A stretch of DNA of 8,257 bases from JBFHRE01 sp041591895 (GTDB taxonomy: Bacteria; Actinomycetota; Acidimicrobiia; Spongiisociales; ZC4RG35), in the NCBI GenBank assembly GCA_041591895.1, contig JBFHRE010000105.1, positions 1 to 8,257 of the forward strand, written 5' to 3'. The notes under the pieces are model-generated. The model was not told where the DNA came from. It saw nothing but the letters and a program-made list of their open reading frames with translations, and ran no database searches. This document shows, piece by piece, positions 1-6,738 of this stretch. Within the stretch, counting starts at the first letter, position 1, and the number at the start of each line of letters is the position of its first letter. A program made the translations under genes and the position numbers.

Positions 1-1
1 C

Positions 2-499
2 ACGGACGGGCTGCCCGGCCTGGCGCTCGGAGTGGAGCCTCGAGAGCGGGACGTCATGCGCCGGTCGCCACGTCATCCCCGGGAAAGCATCTTCGCCCAC
101 GGTTTGTGGCAGCACGTGCTGCTGGTTGGCCTCCTGATGGGTCTCATCCCCCTGGGGTTGGGGCTGTGGGGGGCGGCGACCAACCGGCCATGGCAGACGC
201 TGGTGTTCACTTCGCTGGCACTCCTTCAGCTCGGTCATGCGATGGCAGTTCGGTCCGAGCGGGAGTCGTTGAGATCGCTCGGGCTGGGGAGCAACCGACC
301 GCTGCTTTACGCCGTGGTCGGAACCCTGCTCCTCCAGCTGCTCGTTGTCTACTGGGGCCCGATGCAGGTCGCTCTCGAAACCGAATCGCTCTCGCTCGTC
401 GAGCTCACGGCGGTGTTGGCGGCGTCTTCCGGCGTGTTCTGGGCAGTCGAGCTCGAGAAGTTGGTGCGTCGCCGCACGGCGAGAAGAGCGGCCGGCTGA
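2..499 (+). CDS. P-type cation-transporting ATPase, C-terminal part (5' end outside window)
   Basis: This is the C-terminal 165 residues of a P-type ATPase that pumps a cation, probably Ca2+, across the cytoplasmic membrane at the cost of ATP. The frame is open from base 2, so the gene begins upstream. The first residues, TDGLPGLALG followed by VEPRERDVMRR, match the TM6 and post-TM6 signature of P2-type pumps (SERCA: TDGLPATALG, then D.MDRPPR). The opening Thr-Asp corresponds to the SERCA ion ligands T799 and D800. Hydrophobic helices follow at about 37-57, 66-83, 101-119 and 131-150, as expected for TM7-TM10, and the protein ends in a basic tail (LVRRRTARRAAG). The phosphorylation and nucleotide-binding domains are not in view, so the transported ion cannot be proved. 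The stop codon overlaps the start of the exchanger gene. At the TM8 position of SERCA E908 there is Gln76 (LLQLGHAM). Confidence 0.9.
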   Translation, partial: TDGLPGLALGVEPRERDVMRRSPRHPRESIFAHGLWQHVLLVGLLMGLIPLGLGLWGAATNRPWQTLVFTSLALLQLGHAMAVRSERESLRSLGLGSNRPLLYAVVGTLLLQLLVVYWGPMQVALETESLSLVELTAVLAASSGVFWAVELEKLVRRRTARRAAG

Positions 500-1515
500 T
501 GGGTCTCGCCGCCTCGGTCGTGGTCTTCCTCGTCATGGCCTCGGTGGTCGTTGCCGCGGGAGCACGCCTTGCCGCTGCCGGGGACGAGATCGCCGAACGA
601 AGCGGATGGGGCCGGCTCTTCGTCGGGACGCTCCTCCTGGCCTTCGCGACTTCGATGCCCGAGGTGGTGGCGGACGTCACCGCTGCAGCCGCCGGCGCGC
701 CGGATCTCGCCGTTGCCGATCTCTTTGGGTCCTCGATGGCGAACATGGCGATTCTGGCGTTGATCGATCTGCGGCATCGGGGCCGGGTTTGGCCAGTGGT
801 GGAGTTGGGACACGCGCGGGTAGCCGCGGTAGCGATCGCCCTCACCGCTCTCGCAGCGCTCGGGATACACACCCCGCCCGGCCTGCGGATCGGCCGGATG
901 GGAGTCACGACGATTCTGATCTTCGTGCTGTATGTGGCTGCGGTGGCGTGGTTCCGGCGGTCGCCTGTCCGCCGCGAGACCGGAGAGCCGGTTGGCACTC
1001 CGTTGCAGCAGCCCATCGGCTGGAGTCCCGACGGTGAGCCGGCGGGGATGCGTCCCCTTCTCGTTCGGTTTGGCCTCGCATCCCTTCTGATCTTGATCGC
1101 AGCTCCGATCATGACTCTGGCAGTCGAGCGAATCACGCATCTGACCGGGGCCTCCGAGACGTTCGTAGGCGCAACACTCCTCGCCGTGACGACGTCGCTC
1201 CCCGAACTGGTGGCGTCTTTGGCGGCGGTTCGGATCGGTGCCTACGACCTTGCGGTAGGCAACCTGTTCGGGAGCAACGCAGCCAACATGAGTGTTCTCC
1301 TGTTCGCCGATGCCGCATATTCCGATGGCCCGATCCTGGCGGCGGTAGCCCCTAGCCAGGTCGTGGCTGCCGTTGGCGCGATTCTGATGATGGCTCTCGC
1401 AGTGGCTGCGATCGTCGGTGGGGCAGAGACCAAGATCAAGCGACTGGAACCGGATGCCGTCGTCGTGTTGCTCGCGTATGTCGGTGCACTGGTCGTCGTG
1501 GGTCTCGCCGCCTGA
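499..1515 (+). CDS. Sodium/calcium exchanger family (CaCA) membrane antiporter
   Basis: This 338-residue integral membrane protein belongs to the Ca2+/cation antiporter family, which uses a Na+ or H+ gradient to export Ca2+. It shows the family's internal duplication. Alpha-1 (about 42-86) carries TSMPE at 51-55 and FGSSMANM at 76-83. Alpha-2 (about 223-267) carries TSLPE at 232-236 and FGSNAANM at 257-264. The two Glu residues (55, 236) are the expected ion ligands. About ten hydrophobic helices can be drawn, five per half, with a hydrophilic loop at about 153-186; the archaeal NCX_Mj is about 300 residues. The open frame extends further upstream, but that part would lie over the ATPase in another frame. 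ATG 499 overlaps the ATPase stop as TGATG and begins directly with a transmembrane helix. The Shine-Dalgarno is weak (GAAGAG, about 10 bases upstream), which fits translational coupling. Whether Na+ or H+ is the counter-ion cannot be read from the sequence. Confidence 0.9.
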   Translation: MGLAASVVVFLVMASVVVAAGARLAAAGDEIAERSGWGRLFVGTLLLAFATSMPEVVADVTAAAAGAPDLAVADLFGSSMANMAILALIDLRHRGRVWPVVELGHARVAAVAIALTALAALGIHTPPGLRIGRMGVTTILIFVLYVAAVAWFRRSPVRRETGEPVGTPLQQPIGWSPDGEPAGMRPLLVRFGLASLLILIAAPIMTLAVERITHLTGASETFVGATLLAVTTSLPELVASLAAVRIGAYDLAVGNLFGSNAANMSVLLFADAAYSDGPILAAVAPSQVVAAVGAILMMALAVAAIVGGAETKIKRLEPDAVVVLLAYVGALVVVGLAA

Positions 1516-1733
1516 CAGCGTGACTTCCGCCATGGCCTGGCACCCGATCGCCTCGCCGAACGATGAAGGAGCATGGCATCTCCGATCGGCTGGTGGCTCA
1601 TCCTGCCAACCGGGCCCGACGGTCGATGTGACTGCCGGCCCGGGGCCCGTCGACGATCCCGTCTCTTTCGCGGCCACCACCCTGATCCGCCGTCTCTCAT
1701 CGGGATGACTCTGGTTCTGTGGGCACGTGACAA

Positions 1734-1758
1734 CCCAGGCCGCAATCGGCTGACTGGG
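1734..1758 (-). terminator. Possible intrinsic terminator of the helicase gene
   Basis: Read on the minus strand, CCCAG, a 3-base bulge (TCA), GCCG, an ATTG loop, CGGC and CTGGG form a nine-pair hairpin. It starts one base after the helicase stop codon. The following bases, TTGTCACG, are only weakly T-rich, so the call is tentative. The remainder of the gap back to the exchanger stop (1516-1733) shows a few short G/C inverted repeats, such as CCGGGCC...GGCCCGG, but no convincing terminator with a T-tract and no gene. Confidence 0.4.
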
Positions 1759-1759
1759 C

Positions 1760-2989
1760 TCAGAGGAGCCGGTTTCGAGACCTTCGCCTCGACGAGGTGC
1801 GAGGCTTTGGCTTGGACGGTTCGAGCGGTTCCGGTTTCCAGTCCGCAAGGTTCTCCAGCCGAGCGTCATTCGAGAACATCTTCACGATCGGTTCGTGGAG
1901 GCCGGCCTCCTTCTGCATCAACCGGACGTTGTGCACCTGGTCCCATTCGACCAGGGTCACCACCAACCCGTCATTTCCGGCTCGCGCCGTACGGCCCGAG
2001 CGATGGAGGTAGGTCTTTCCGTCCGAAGGAGGGTCGAAGTGGACGACCAGATCGAGCCCGTCGATGTGGATCCCGCGGGCGGCGACGTTGGTGGCGACCA
2101 GCACCGTGGTGCGGCCCGAATGAACCTGGCTCAAGGTGTGTTCCCGCTTGTGTTGGGGGATGTCGCCGTGGATCGCCCGGGCGTCGACTCCCAGTTCTCT
2201 GAGGTCGGACGCAACTCGATCGCAGTTTCGTTTTGTCTCCACGAACACGATGGTGCGCGCGGCGTGCTCCGATATCCGGGCGACGACCTTGGGTTTGTCG
2301 AGGTGATGGACCTCGAGGAACCGATGCTCTGAGCCTTCCACGGTCTGGGTCTCAGTCACCACCTCGTGGTACACGGGGTCATCGAGATAGCTGTTGACGA
2401 GCGACTGGACCCTCTGGTCGAGCGTGGCGGAGTACAGCACCACCTGGGCATCGTCGTTCGTGACGCGCATCACGCCGTGCACCTGGGGGAGGAAGCCCAT
2501 GTTTGCCATTTCGTCCGCTTCGTCGATCACGACGGTCTTCACCCGGCTCAGATCGATGGCCCCGCGTTCGAGTAGATCGAGCAGCCGCCCCGGTGTCGCC
2601 ACCGCCAGCTCGACGCCCCGAGACAGCTTCGAGATCTGGGTCTTGATCGGCGCCCCGCCATACACCGTGACCAGGGCCATCGCCCGGGCGGTGAGAAACG
2701 GCTCGAGCGCCTCCGCCACCTGCAGACAGAGTTCCCGGGTGGGGACGAGTATCAGGCCCAGGGGCTTCTTCGGTTCGGCTTTGACCATCCGATCCACGAT
2801 CGGCAGCCCGAACGCCAGCGTCTTGCCCGAGCCGGTCTGTGCCTTGCCGCACACGTCGCGCCCCGCCAGCCCGTCGGGAATCGTCAGCGACTGAATCGGG
2901 AACGGTGCCTTGATCCCGAGGTCGGCGAGGACCGCGACCGTGCTCTCCCCGAGGCCGAGGTCGGCGAACGTCGTCTGTGTCTGGTTCAA
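1760..2989 (-). CDS. DEAD-box ATP-dependent RNA helicase (TTG start)
   Basis: This 409-residue RNA helicase unwinds or remodels RNA using ATP. Likely roles are ribosome assembly, mRNA turnover or cold adaptation, by analogy with RhlE/CshA-type proteins. All core motifs are visible in order: Q motif (Phe8, PIQ 31-33), motif I AQTGSGKT 50-57, Ia PTREL 83-87, Ib TPGR 132-135, II DEAD 156-159, III SAT 187-189, IV IVFVET 247-252, V ARGIHID 304-310, VI HRSGRTARAG 329-338. A short proline- and arginine-rich tail (about 386-409) probably binds RNA. The start is TTG at 2989: the Q-motif Phe is at residue 8, no ATG lies between it and the start, and GGAAG sits 7 bases upstream. Motif V has His308 where most DEAD-box proteins have Asp, a variant I associate with actinobacterial members. 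The gene lies 134 bp downstream of fadJ on the same strand, so it could be co-transcribed or have its own promoter. I do not assign a specific symbol. Confidence 0.95.
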   Translation of the reverse strand: MNQTQTTFADLGLGESTVAVLADLGIKAPFPIQSLTIPDGLAGRDVCGKAQTGSGKTLAFGLPIVDRMVKAEPKKPLGLILVPTRELCLQVAEALEPFLTARAMALVTVYGGAPIKTQISKLSRGVELAVATPGRLLDLLERGAIDLSRVKTVVIDEADEMANMGFLPQVHGVMRVTNDDAQVVLYSATLDQRVQSLVNSYLDDPVYHEVVTETQTVEGSEHRFLEVHHLDKPKVVARISEHAARTIVFVETKRNCDRVASDLRELGVDARAIHGDIPQHKREHTLSQVHSGRTTVLVATNVAARGIHIDGLDLVVHFDPPSDGKTYLHRSGRTARAGNDGLVVTLVEWDQVHNVRLMQKEAGLHEPIVKMFSNDARLENLADWKPEPLEPSKPKPRTSSRRRSRNRLL

Positions 2990-2996
2990 GTCAGAG

Positions 2997-3001
2997 CTTC
3001 C
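2997..3001 (-). promoter_or_regulatory. Ribosome binding site deciding the helicase TTG start
   Basis: On the minus strand GGAAG lies 7 bases before the TTG at 2989. No competing ATG or GTG start preserves the Q motif, so this site supports TTG initiation. Confidence 0.55.
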
Positions 3002-3123
3002 GATCTGAGAGGGTCTGGCGAGATGGGCCTGGCGGCGCGTGCGCGAAACGCGCGACCAACGGGCTTCCTCACGTTAGCGGAGGTTGCGTGGCGCTCTTCC
3101 GGGCTGTGAGTCCGGTGGACCGA

Positions 3124-5250
3124 TCAGTCGCGGAACCTGCTCCCGTTCGCGGCTGCCTCGACCAGGATCGACGCCGGGGTGAATCGCGGTCCGAATCGTT
3201 CCTCGTATCTGCGGAGGGAGTCCACGACCTGCTCCGCACCGACCTGGTCGATCCAGAGGAATGGGCCCCCCCGGAAAGCCGGGAATCCGACCCCGAAGAC
3301 GGCGCCGATGTCACCGTCGCGGGCGGAGTGGAGCACACCGTCCTCGAGGCACCGTGCAGCCTCGTTCAGGAACTGCAGGGACAGCCGCTCCTGGATTTCT
3401 TCGCGCGCGATCGCACGGCGGTCGGGGGTGCCAAACGCTGCGTAGACGGTCTCGTCCACTCCATCCCGCTTGCCCTTCTCGTACGAGTAGAAACCGCGTC
3501 CGTTCTTGCGGCCGTGCCGCTGGTCCGCCACCAAACCCGCCATCGTGTCGGGCCCGCGCATCCGATCGCCGAAAGCATCGACCATGATCTTCGAGATCTT
3601 GGCTCCCACGTCGATTCCCACCTCGTCGGCCAGCAGCAACGGGCCTACCGGAAATCCCCAGGCAACCATCGCGTCGTCGATCGACTCCACCGAGGCGCCC
3701 TCGGTGAGAAGGTACATCGCCTCGTTCGAGTACGGCCCGAGGACTCTCGACGTGTAGAAGCCGGTGGCGTCACTCACCACGATCACGGTCTTGCCCTGCC
3801 TGCGACCGAATTCGACCGCGGTGGATACTGCCCAATCCGCCGTCTGTTTGGTGGTGATCACCTCGAGTAGCGGCATCTTCTCGACGGGTGAGAAGTAATG
3901 CATCCCGAGCACCGACTCCGGCCTCGACGAAGCCTGCGCGATCTCCGTGATCGGCAACGAGGAGGTGTTGGAGGCGAAAACCGTGTTCGGTCCGACCACC
4001 TGCTCCACCTCCTTCAGGATGGACTGCTTCACGTCGATGTCCTCGAACACGGCTTCGATCACCAGATCGGTACCGGCGAAGCCATCCCAGCGATCGGTGG
4101 CGGTGACACGCAACATCGCTCGCTCGGCTTCGAACGGAGTCAGCCTTCGTCGCTTCAGCCTGGAGTCGATGTAGCGCCGCACGTAGGCGAGACCCCGACC
4201 CGCTCCGGCCGGGTCGATCTCCTTGATTCGGACGGCCACCCCGGCCGTGACCGTGGAGACCGCGGCGATGCCGCCGCCCATCAGCCCGCCGCCGAGGACT
4301 GCCACTTTGGCCACCGGGCGCGGCTCGGCTCCGTACGTCTCCTTCTGCAGCTCTCGCTGGGAGAAGAAGATCGAACGGAGGGCCTTGGATTCGGGTGACA
4401 CGACGAGCTCCCCGAAGAAACGGGCTTCGGCCGCCAGGCCCGCCTCGATCCCATCCTCGACCCCGATCCGGACCGCATCGAGAGCTCTCAGTGGGGCCGG
4501 GTAGTTTCCATGGGTCTCCTGCAGGACCTTCTTGCGGGCTTGTGAGAACACCACCGAGCGGCCTACCGGGTTCTTTTCGAGCGCCAGCTTTCGTCCCGAC
4601 TCGAAGGCGCCGTCCCTCTTGCCGCCGACCTCGTTTCCTCCTGCGATGCGGCGGGCGACTTCTACGACCAACTCGGGAGGCGCCACCTCGTCCACCAGAC
4701 CCAACTTGCGGGCCTTGCGGGCGTCGACCGGCTTGCCGGTCAGAATCATGTCGAGGGCGCCTGCCAGTCCGATGAGGCGAGGGAGACGCTGGGTGCCACC
4801 GGCGGCGGGAAGCAGTCCCAATTGGACCTCGGGTTGGCCGAGCTTGGTAGCCGGGTCGTTGGCCACCACCCGGTGGGAACCGGCCAGGGCCAGTTCCAGG
4901 CCGCCGCCGAGGGCGGCGCCTGTGATCGCCATCACCACCCGCTTGCCGAGCTTGCGATGGAGGTCCTCCAGCTGCTGGAAGGCCTGCTGGCCTTCTGAGA
5001 TCGCTCGCTCGGCCTCACCCGGTTCGCCGAGGGTGCCGAACCAGCGAATATCAGCTCCGACGATGAAGTCCCGCTTGCCGGATGTGATAACCAGGCCTCT
5101 GATCTCCGGGTCGCCCGCCACTCGATCGACCATCGTCGCAAACTCATCCAGTAGGCCGGGTCCGAGCGTGTTGACGGCTTCGCCGGGGATATCGATGGTG
5201 ACGGTCGCCACCCCGTCGATCACCTCGAACCTGAAACTCGAGTCGCTCAT
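3124..5250 (-). CDS. fadJ: FadJ-type multifunctional enzyme: enoyl-CoA hydratase / 3-hydroxyacyl-CoA dehydrogenase
   Basis: This 708-residue alpha subunit of the fatty-acid oxidation complex hydrates trans-2-enoyl-CoA and then oxidises L-3-hydroxyacyl-CoA with NAD+. E. coli FadJ is close in length (about 714). The crotonase domain (about 1-190) has the oxyanion and active-site stretch GGGLELALA with Glu119, then QPEVQLGLLP with Glu141. The 22-residue spacing and the local sequence match FadJ better than FadB, where it is 20. The Rossmann domain (about 314-490) begins with VAVLGGGLMGGGIA, the NAD-binding glycine loop. His451 (HYFSP) and Glu463 are the likely dehydrogenase catalytic pair. Two 3HCDH C-terminal domains follow (about 497-590 and 610-700). 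The open frame reaches 5295, but ATG 5250 is preferred: MSDSSFRFEV matches the usual crotonase start, GGAG lies 5 bases upstream, and the ATG overlaps the thiolase stop (ATGA). No active-site residue appears to be missing. Confidence 0.95.
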   Translation of the reverse strand: MSDSSFRFEVIDGVATVTIDIPGEAVNTLGPGLLDEFATMVDRVAGDPEIRGLVITSGKRDFIVGADIRWFGTLGEPGEAERAISEGQQAFQQLEDLHRKLGKRVVMAITGAALGGGLELALAGSHRVVANDPATKLGQPEVQLGLLPAAGGTQRLPRLIGLAGALDMILTGKPVDARKARKLGLVDEVAPPELVVEVARRIAGGNEVGGKRDGAFESGRKLALEKNPVGRSVVFSQARKKVLQETHGNYPAPLRALDAVRIGVEDGIEAGLAAEARFFGELVVSPESKALRSIFFSQRELQKETYGAEPRPVAKVAVLGGGLMGGGIAAVSTVTAGVAVRIKEIDPAGAGRGLAYVRRYIDSRLKRRRLTPFEAERAMLRVTATDRWDGFAGTDLVIEAVFEDIDVKQSILKEVEQVVGPNTVFASNTSSLPITEIAQASSRPESVLGMHYFSPVEKMPLLEVITTKQTADWAVSTAVEFGRRQGKTVIVVSDATGFYTSRVLGPYSNEAMYLLTEGASVESIDDAMVAWGFPVGPLLLADEVGIDVGAKISKIMVDAFGDRMRGPDTMAGLVADQRHGRKNGRGFYSYEKGKRDGVDETVYAAFGTPDRRAIAREEIQERLSLQFLNEAARCLEDGVLHSARDGDIGAVFGVGFPAFRGGPFLWIDQVGAEQVVDSLRRYEERFGPRFTPASILVEAAANGSRFRD

Positions 5251-6548
5251 GGCCGCTCCAGCACCACGGCTGCTCCCAACCCCCCGGCGGCGCATTGGGC
5301 GACGAGGGCAGTCCCTTTGTCGCGGCGACGCAACTCGTGGGCCATGGTGAGCAGCTGGCGAGCGCCGGTGGCGGCGAACGGATGGCCGAGGCTGATCGAC
5401 CCGCCATACAGGTTGAGCTTCTCGTCGGGGATGATGCCGACTGCTGCGTCCCTGCCGAGGCGGGTTTGGGCGAATTCCTTCGAAGCCAGCGCCTGTGTCA
5501 CCGACAGCACCTGGGCCGCGAACGCCTCGTGGAGATCCACTACGTCGATCTCATCCAGCGTGAGTCCGGCCCGGTCGAGGGCGTTGGGAATGGCGAAGGC
5601 CGGACCGATGAGGAGTTGCCAGGCAGGGTCCACTGCCGTGAAGGCGTACGAACGGAGGAACGCCAGTGGCTCGACCCCCAGCCGATCCGCGGTGGCCTCG
5701 TCCATCAGGAGCAACGCCGAGGCGCCGTCGGTCAACGGCGACGAGTTGCCGGCGGTCACCGTCCCGTGCCGCTTGTCGAACACCGGTCTGAGCGAGGCGA
5801 GCTTGTCGAGCGTGGTGTCGGCGCGGGGGATGGTGTCGCGTTCGATGGTGGTCGTGTAGTGAGGCGGCACCGGGAACGACATCACCTCCTCGTGGTATAT
5901 CCCCTTCTCCCAAGCTTCGACCGCCTTCTGATGCGAGCGGAGTGCGAACTCGTCCTGCGCTTCCCTCGTGATGCCATTCATGCGGGCCATCTTCTCGGCC
6001 CCGTCTCCCATCGTCTCTCCGGTCGACCGCTCGGCGATGGCGGGAGCCCGAGGGGTGAGGTCCTTGGGACGGAGCCGGCCGAGTGCCTTGACCCGGGTCA
6101 CGGGGTCCTTGGCGGCCTGCGCCTTCATCATCACCTGGACGAACTCGTCGGAGAACAGCACCGGCGGCTTGGAGAGTGAGTCGGCTCCACCGGTGACGAC
6201 GATGTCGGCATCACCGAGCAAGATGGCCTGGGCCCCGTCGACGAACGACTGGGTGCTGGTGGCGCAGGCCCGAGTGACCGAATAGGCGTCCACGGTGTCG
6301 GGGAGGTTGCAGGCGAGCACCAACTCCCGGGCGAGGTTGGGGGCCGACACATCCTGGACCACACTCCCGTAGACCACTCGGTCGATCGTTGCCGGATCGA
6401 CGGAAGAACGTTGGAGCAATTCCGTGACCACGGCCTCGGCGAGTTGGAGGCCGGTGAGCGAAGCCAAGGCGGTCCCCGATTTTGCAAATGGGGTCCGTAG
6501 ACCATCGACGATGGCCACCCGGCGGGCGGCGGTGCGGTCTCGAAGCAT
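5247..6548 (-). CDS. fadI: Acetyl-CoA C-acyltransferase (3-ketoacyl-CoA thiolase), FadI type
   Basis: This 433-residue beta subunit of the fatty-acid oxidation complex cleaves 3-ketoacyl-CoA with CoA, releasing acetyl-CoA and a shortened acyl-CoA. The thiolase catalytic set is complete. Cys95 in SVTRACATSTQ is the acylated nucleophile, His340 lies in LHEAFAAQ, His389 in GGSISLGHPFAATGAR, and Cys419 in CAAGGLGAA is the acid/base. The GHPFAATGAR form and the length (E. coli FadI is about 436) point to the FadI/mitochondrial trifunctional beta branch rather than short degradative thiolases. The start is ATG 6548, with AAAGGA 8 bases upstream. It is the first gene of the operon, and fadJ follows through a 4-base ATGA overlap, which suits 1:1 synthesis of the two subunits. 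No regulator gene is adjacent, but paired inverted repeats lie 72-105 bp upstream. Confidence 0.95.
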   Translation of the reverse strand: MLRDRTAARRVAIVDGLRTPFAKSGTALASLTGLQLAEAVVTELLQRSSVDPATIDRVVYGSVVQDVSAPNLARELVLACNLPDTVDAYSVTRACATSTQSFVDGAQAILLGDADIVVTGGADSLSKPPVLFSDEFVQVMMKAQAAKDPVTRVKALGRLRPKDLTPRAPAIAERSTGETMGDGAEKMARMNGITREAQDEFALRSHQKAVEAWEKGIYHEEVMSFPVPPHYTTTIERDTIPRADTTLDKLASLRPVFDKRHGTVTAGNSSPLTDGASALLLMDEATADRLGVEPLAFLRSYAFTAVDPAWQLLIGPAFAIPNALDRAGLTLDEIDVVDLHEAFAAQVLSVTQALASKEFAQTRLGRDAAVGIIPDEKLNLYGGSISLGHPFAATGARQLLTMAHELRRRDKGTALVAQCAAGGLGAAVVLERP

Positions 6549-6556
6549 CAGACACG

Positions 6557-6562
6557 TCCTTT
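6557..6562 (-). promoter_or_regulatory. Ribosome binding site of fadI
   Basis: AAAGGA on the minus strand lies 8 bases before the fadI ATG and sets the operon's translation start. Confidence 0.6.
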
Positions 6563-6619
6563 CGTCCTACTCATAGCTTGGCAGCCTTTTCTTTGAGTGT
6601 TCGTCCAAATAGCTCGACA

Positions 6620-6653
6620 GATTGTCTCACAATCGAGACCTGGAAGATCCAGG
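6620..6653. promoter_or_regulatory. Two adjacent perfect 6-3-6 inverted repeats, candidate operators
   Basis: GATTGT-CTC-ACAATC (6620-6634) and CCTGGA-AGA-TCCAGG (6639-6653) are both perfect 15-base dyads, with centres 19 bp apart, roughly two helical turns. An overlapping repeat, GTCTC-acaatc-GAGAC (6624-6639), links them. They lie in the 190-bp gap between the divergent fadI and protease genes, 72-105 bp upstream of the fadI ATG and 86-119 bp upstream of the protease ATG. A loose -35-like TTGTGA on the minus strand (6632-6627) falls inside the first dyad, although its -10 partner TATTTG (6611-6606) is poor and only 15 bases away. A dimeric repressor site for the beta-oxidation operon is the natural guess. 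The sequence does not match a consensus I know. Confidence 0.4.
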
Positions 6654-6658
6654 ATCGC

Positions 6659-6689
6659 TTGGCGAGCCCCGGTGCTCACCGTCTACTCT
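6659..6689 (+). promoter_or_regulatory. Weak candidate promoter of the protease gene
   Basis: TTGGCG (6659-6664) and TACTCT (6684-6689) resemble -35 and actinobacterial TAnnnT -10 elements, but the 19-base spacer is long. Transcription would start about 40 bases before ATG 6739. Three TCTGG direct repeats (6687, 6694, 6704) and the palindrome AGACGTCT (6699-6706) lie in the presumed leader. This is a low-certainty assignment. Confidence 0.25.
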
Positions 6690-6725
6690 GGATTCTGGAG
6701 ACGTCTGGTAGGGCGTGAAGAGACT

Positions 6726-6733
6726 GGGAGGAG
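6726..6733 (+). promoter_or_regulatory. Strong ribosome binding site of the protease gene
   Basis: GGGAGGAG lies 5 bases before ATG 6739 and decides that start over the in-frame GTG at 6715. The GTG would place this site inside the coding sequence. Confidence 0.7.
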
Positions 6734-6738
6734 TGGAA

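Noticed and set aside
106..498. Upstream extension of the exchanger reading frame by 131 residues
   Set aside because: It overlaps the ATPase C-terminus in another frame and has Pro/Arg/Gly-rich non-protein-like composition; ATG 499 starts directly at the first helix with a TGATG overlap.
1607..1652. G/C-rich inverted repeats (CCGGGCC/GGCCCGG and CGACGG/CCGTCG) after the exchanger
   Set aside because: The stems are short with long loops, compete with one another and lack a T-run, so they are not a supportable terminator.
349..1869. 506-residue open frame on the minus strand across the exchanger gene
   Set aside because: It is antisense to a clear transporter, has shuffled Arg/His/Ser-rich composition with no motifs, and reflects high-GC codon bias.
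1573..2202. Plus-strand frame spanning the exchanger-helicase gap
   Set aside because: It runs mostly antisense to the helicase, and its gap portion has no ribosome site or protein-like composition.
2977..3870. 297-residue plus-strand frame over the fadJ 3' end and helicase leader
   Set aside because: It is the complement shadow of fadJ with no domain signature.
5251..5295. Longer N-terminus for FadJ (15 extra residues)
   Set aside because: The extension lies inside the end of fadI and reads Arg/Gly/Ala-rich; the ATGA overlap, ribosome site and family alignment favour ATG 5250.
5295..6179. 294-residue plus-strand frame opposite fadI
   Set aside because: It is antisense to a thiolase with an intact catalytic set; the composition is typical of a GC shadow.
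6715..6738. GTG start for the protease
   Set aside because: It would put the strong GGGAGGAG ribosome site inside the coding region and add residues before a normal signal peptide.
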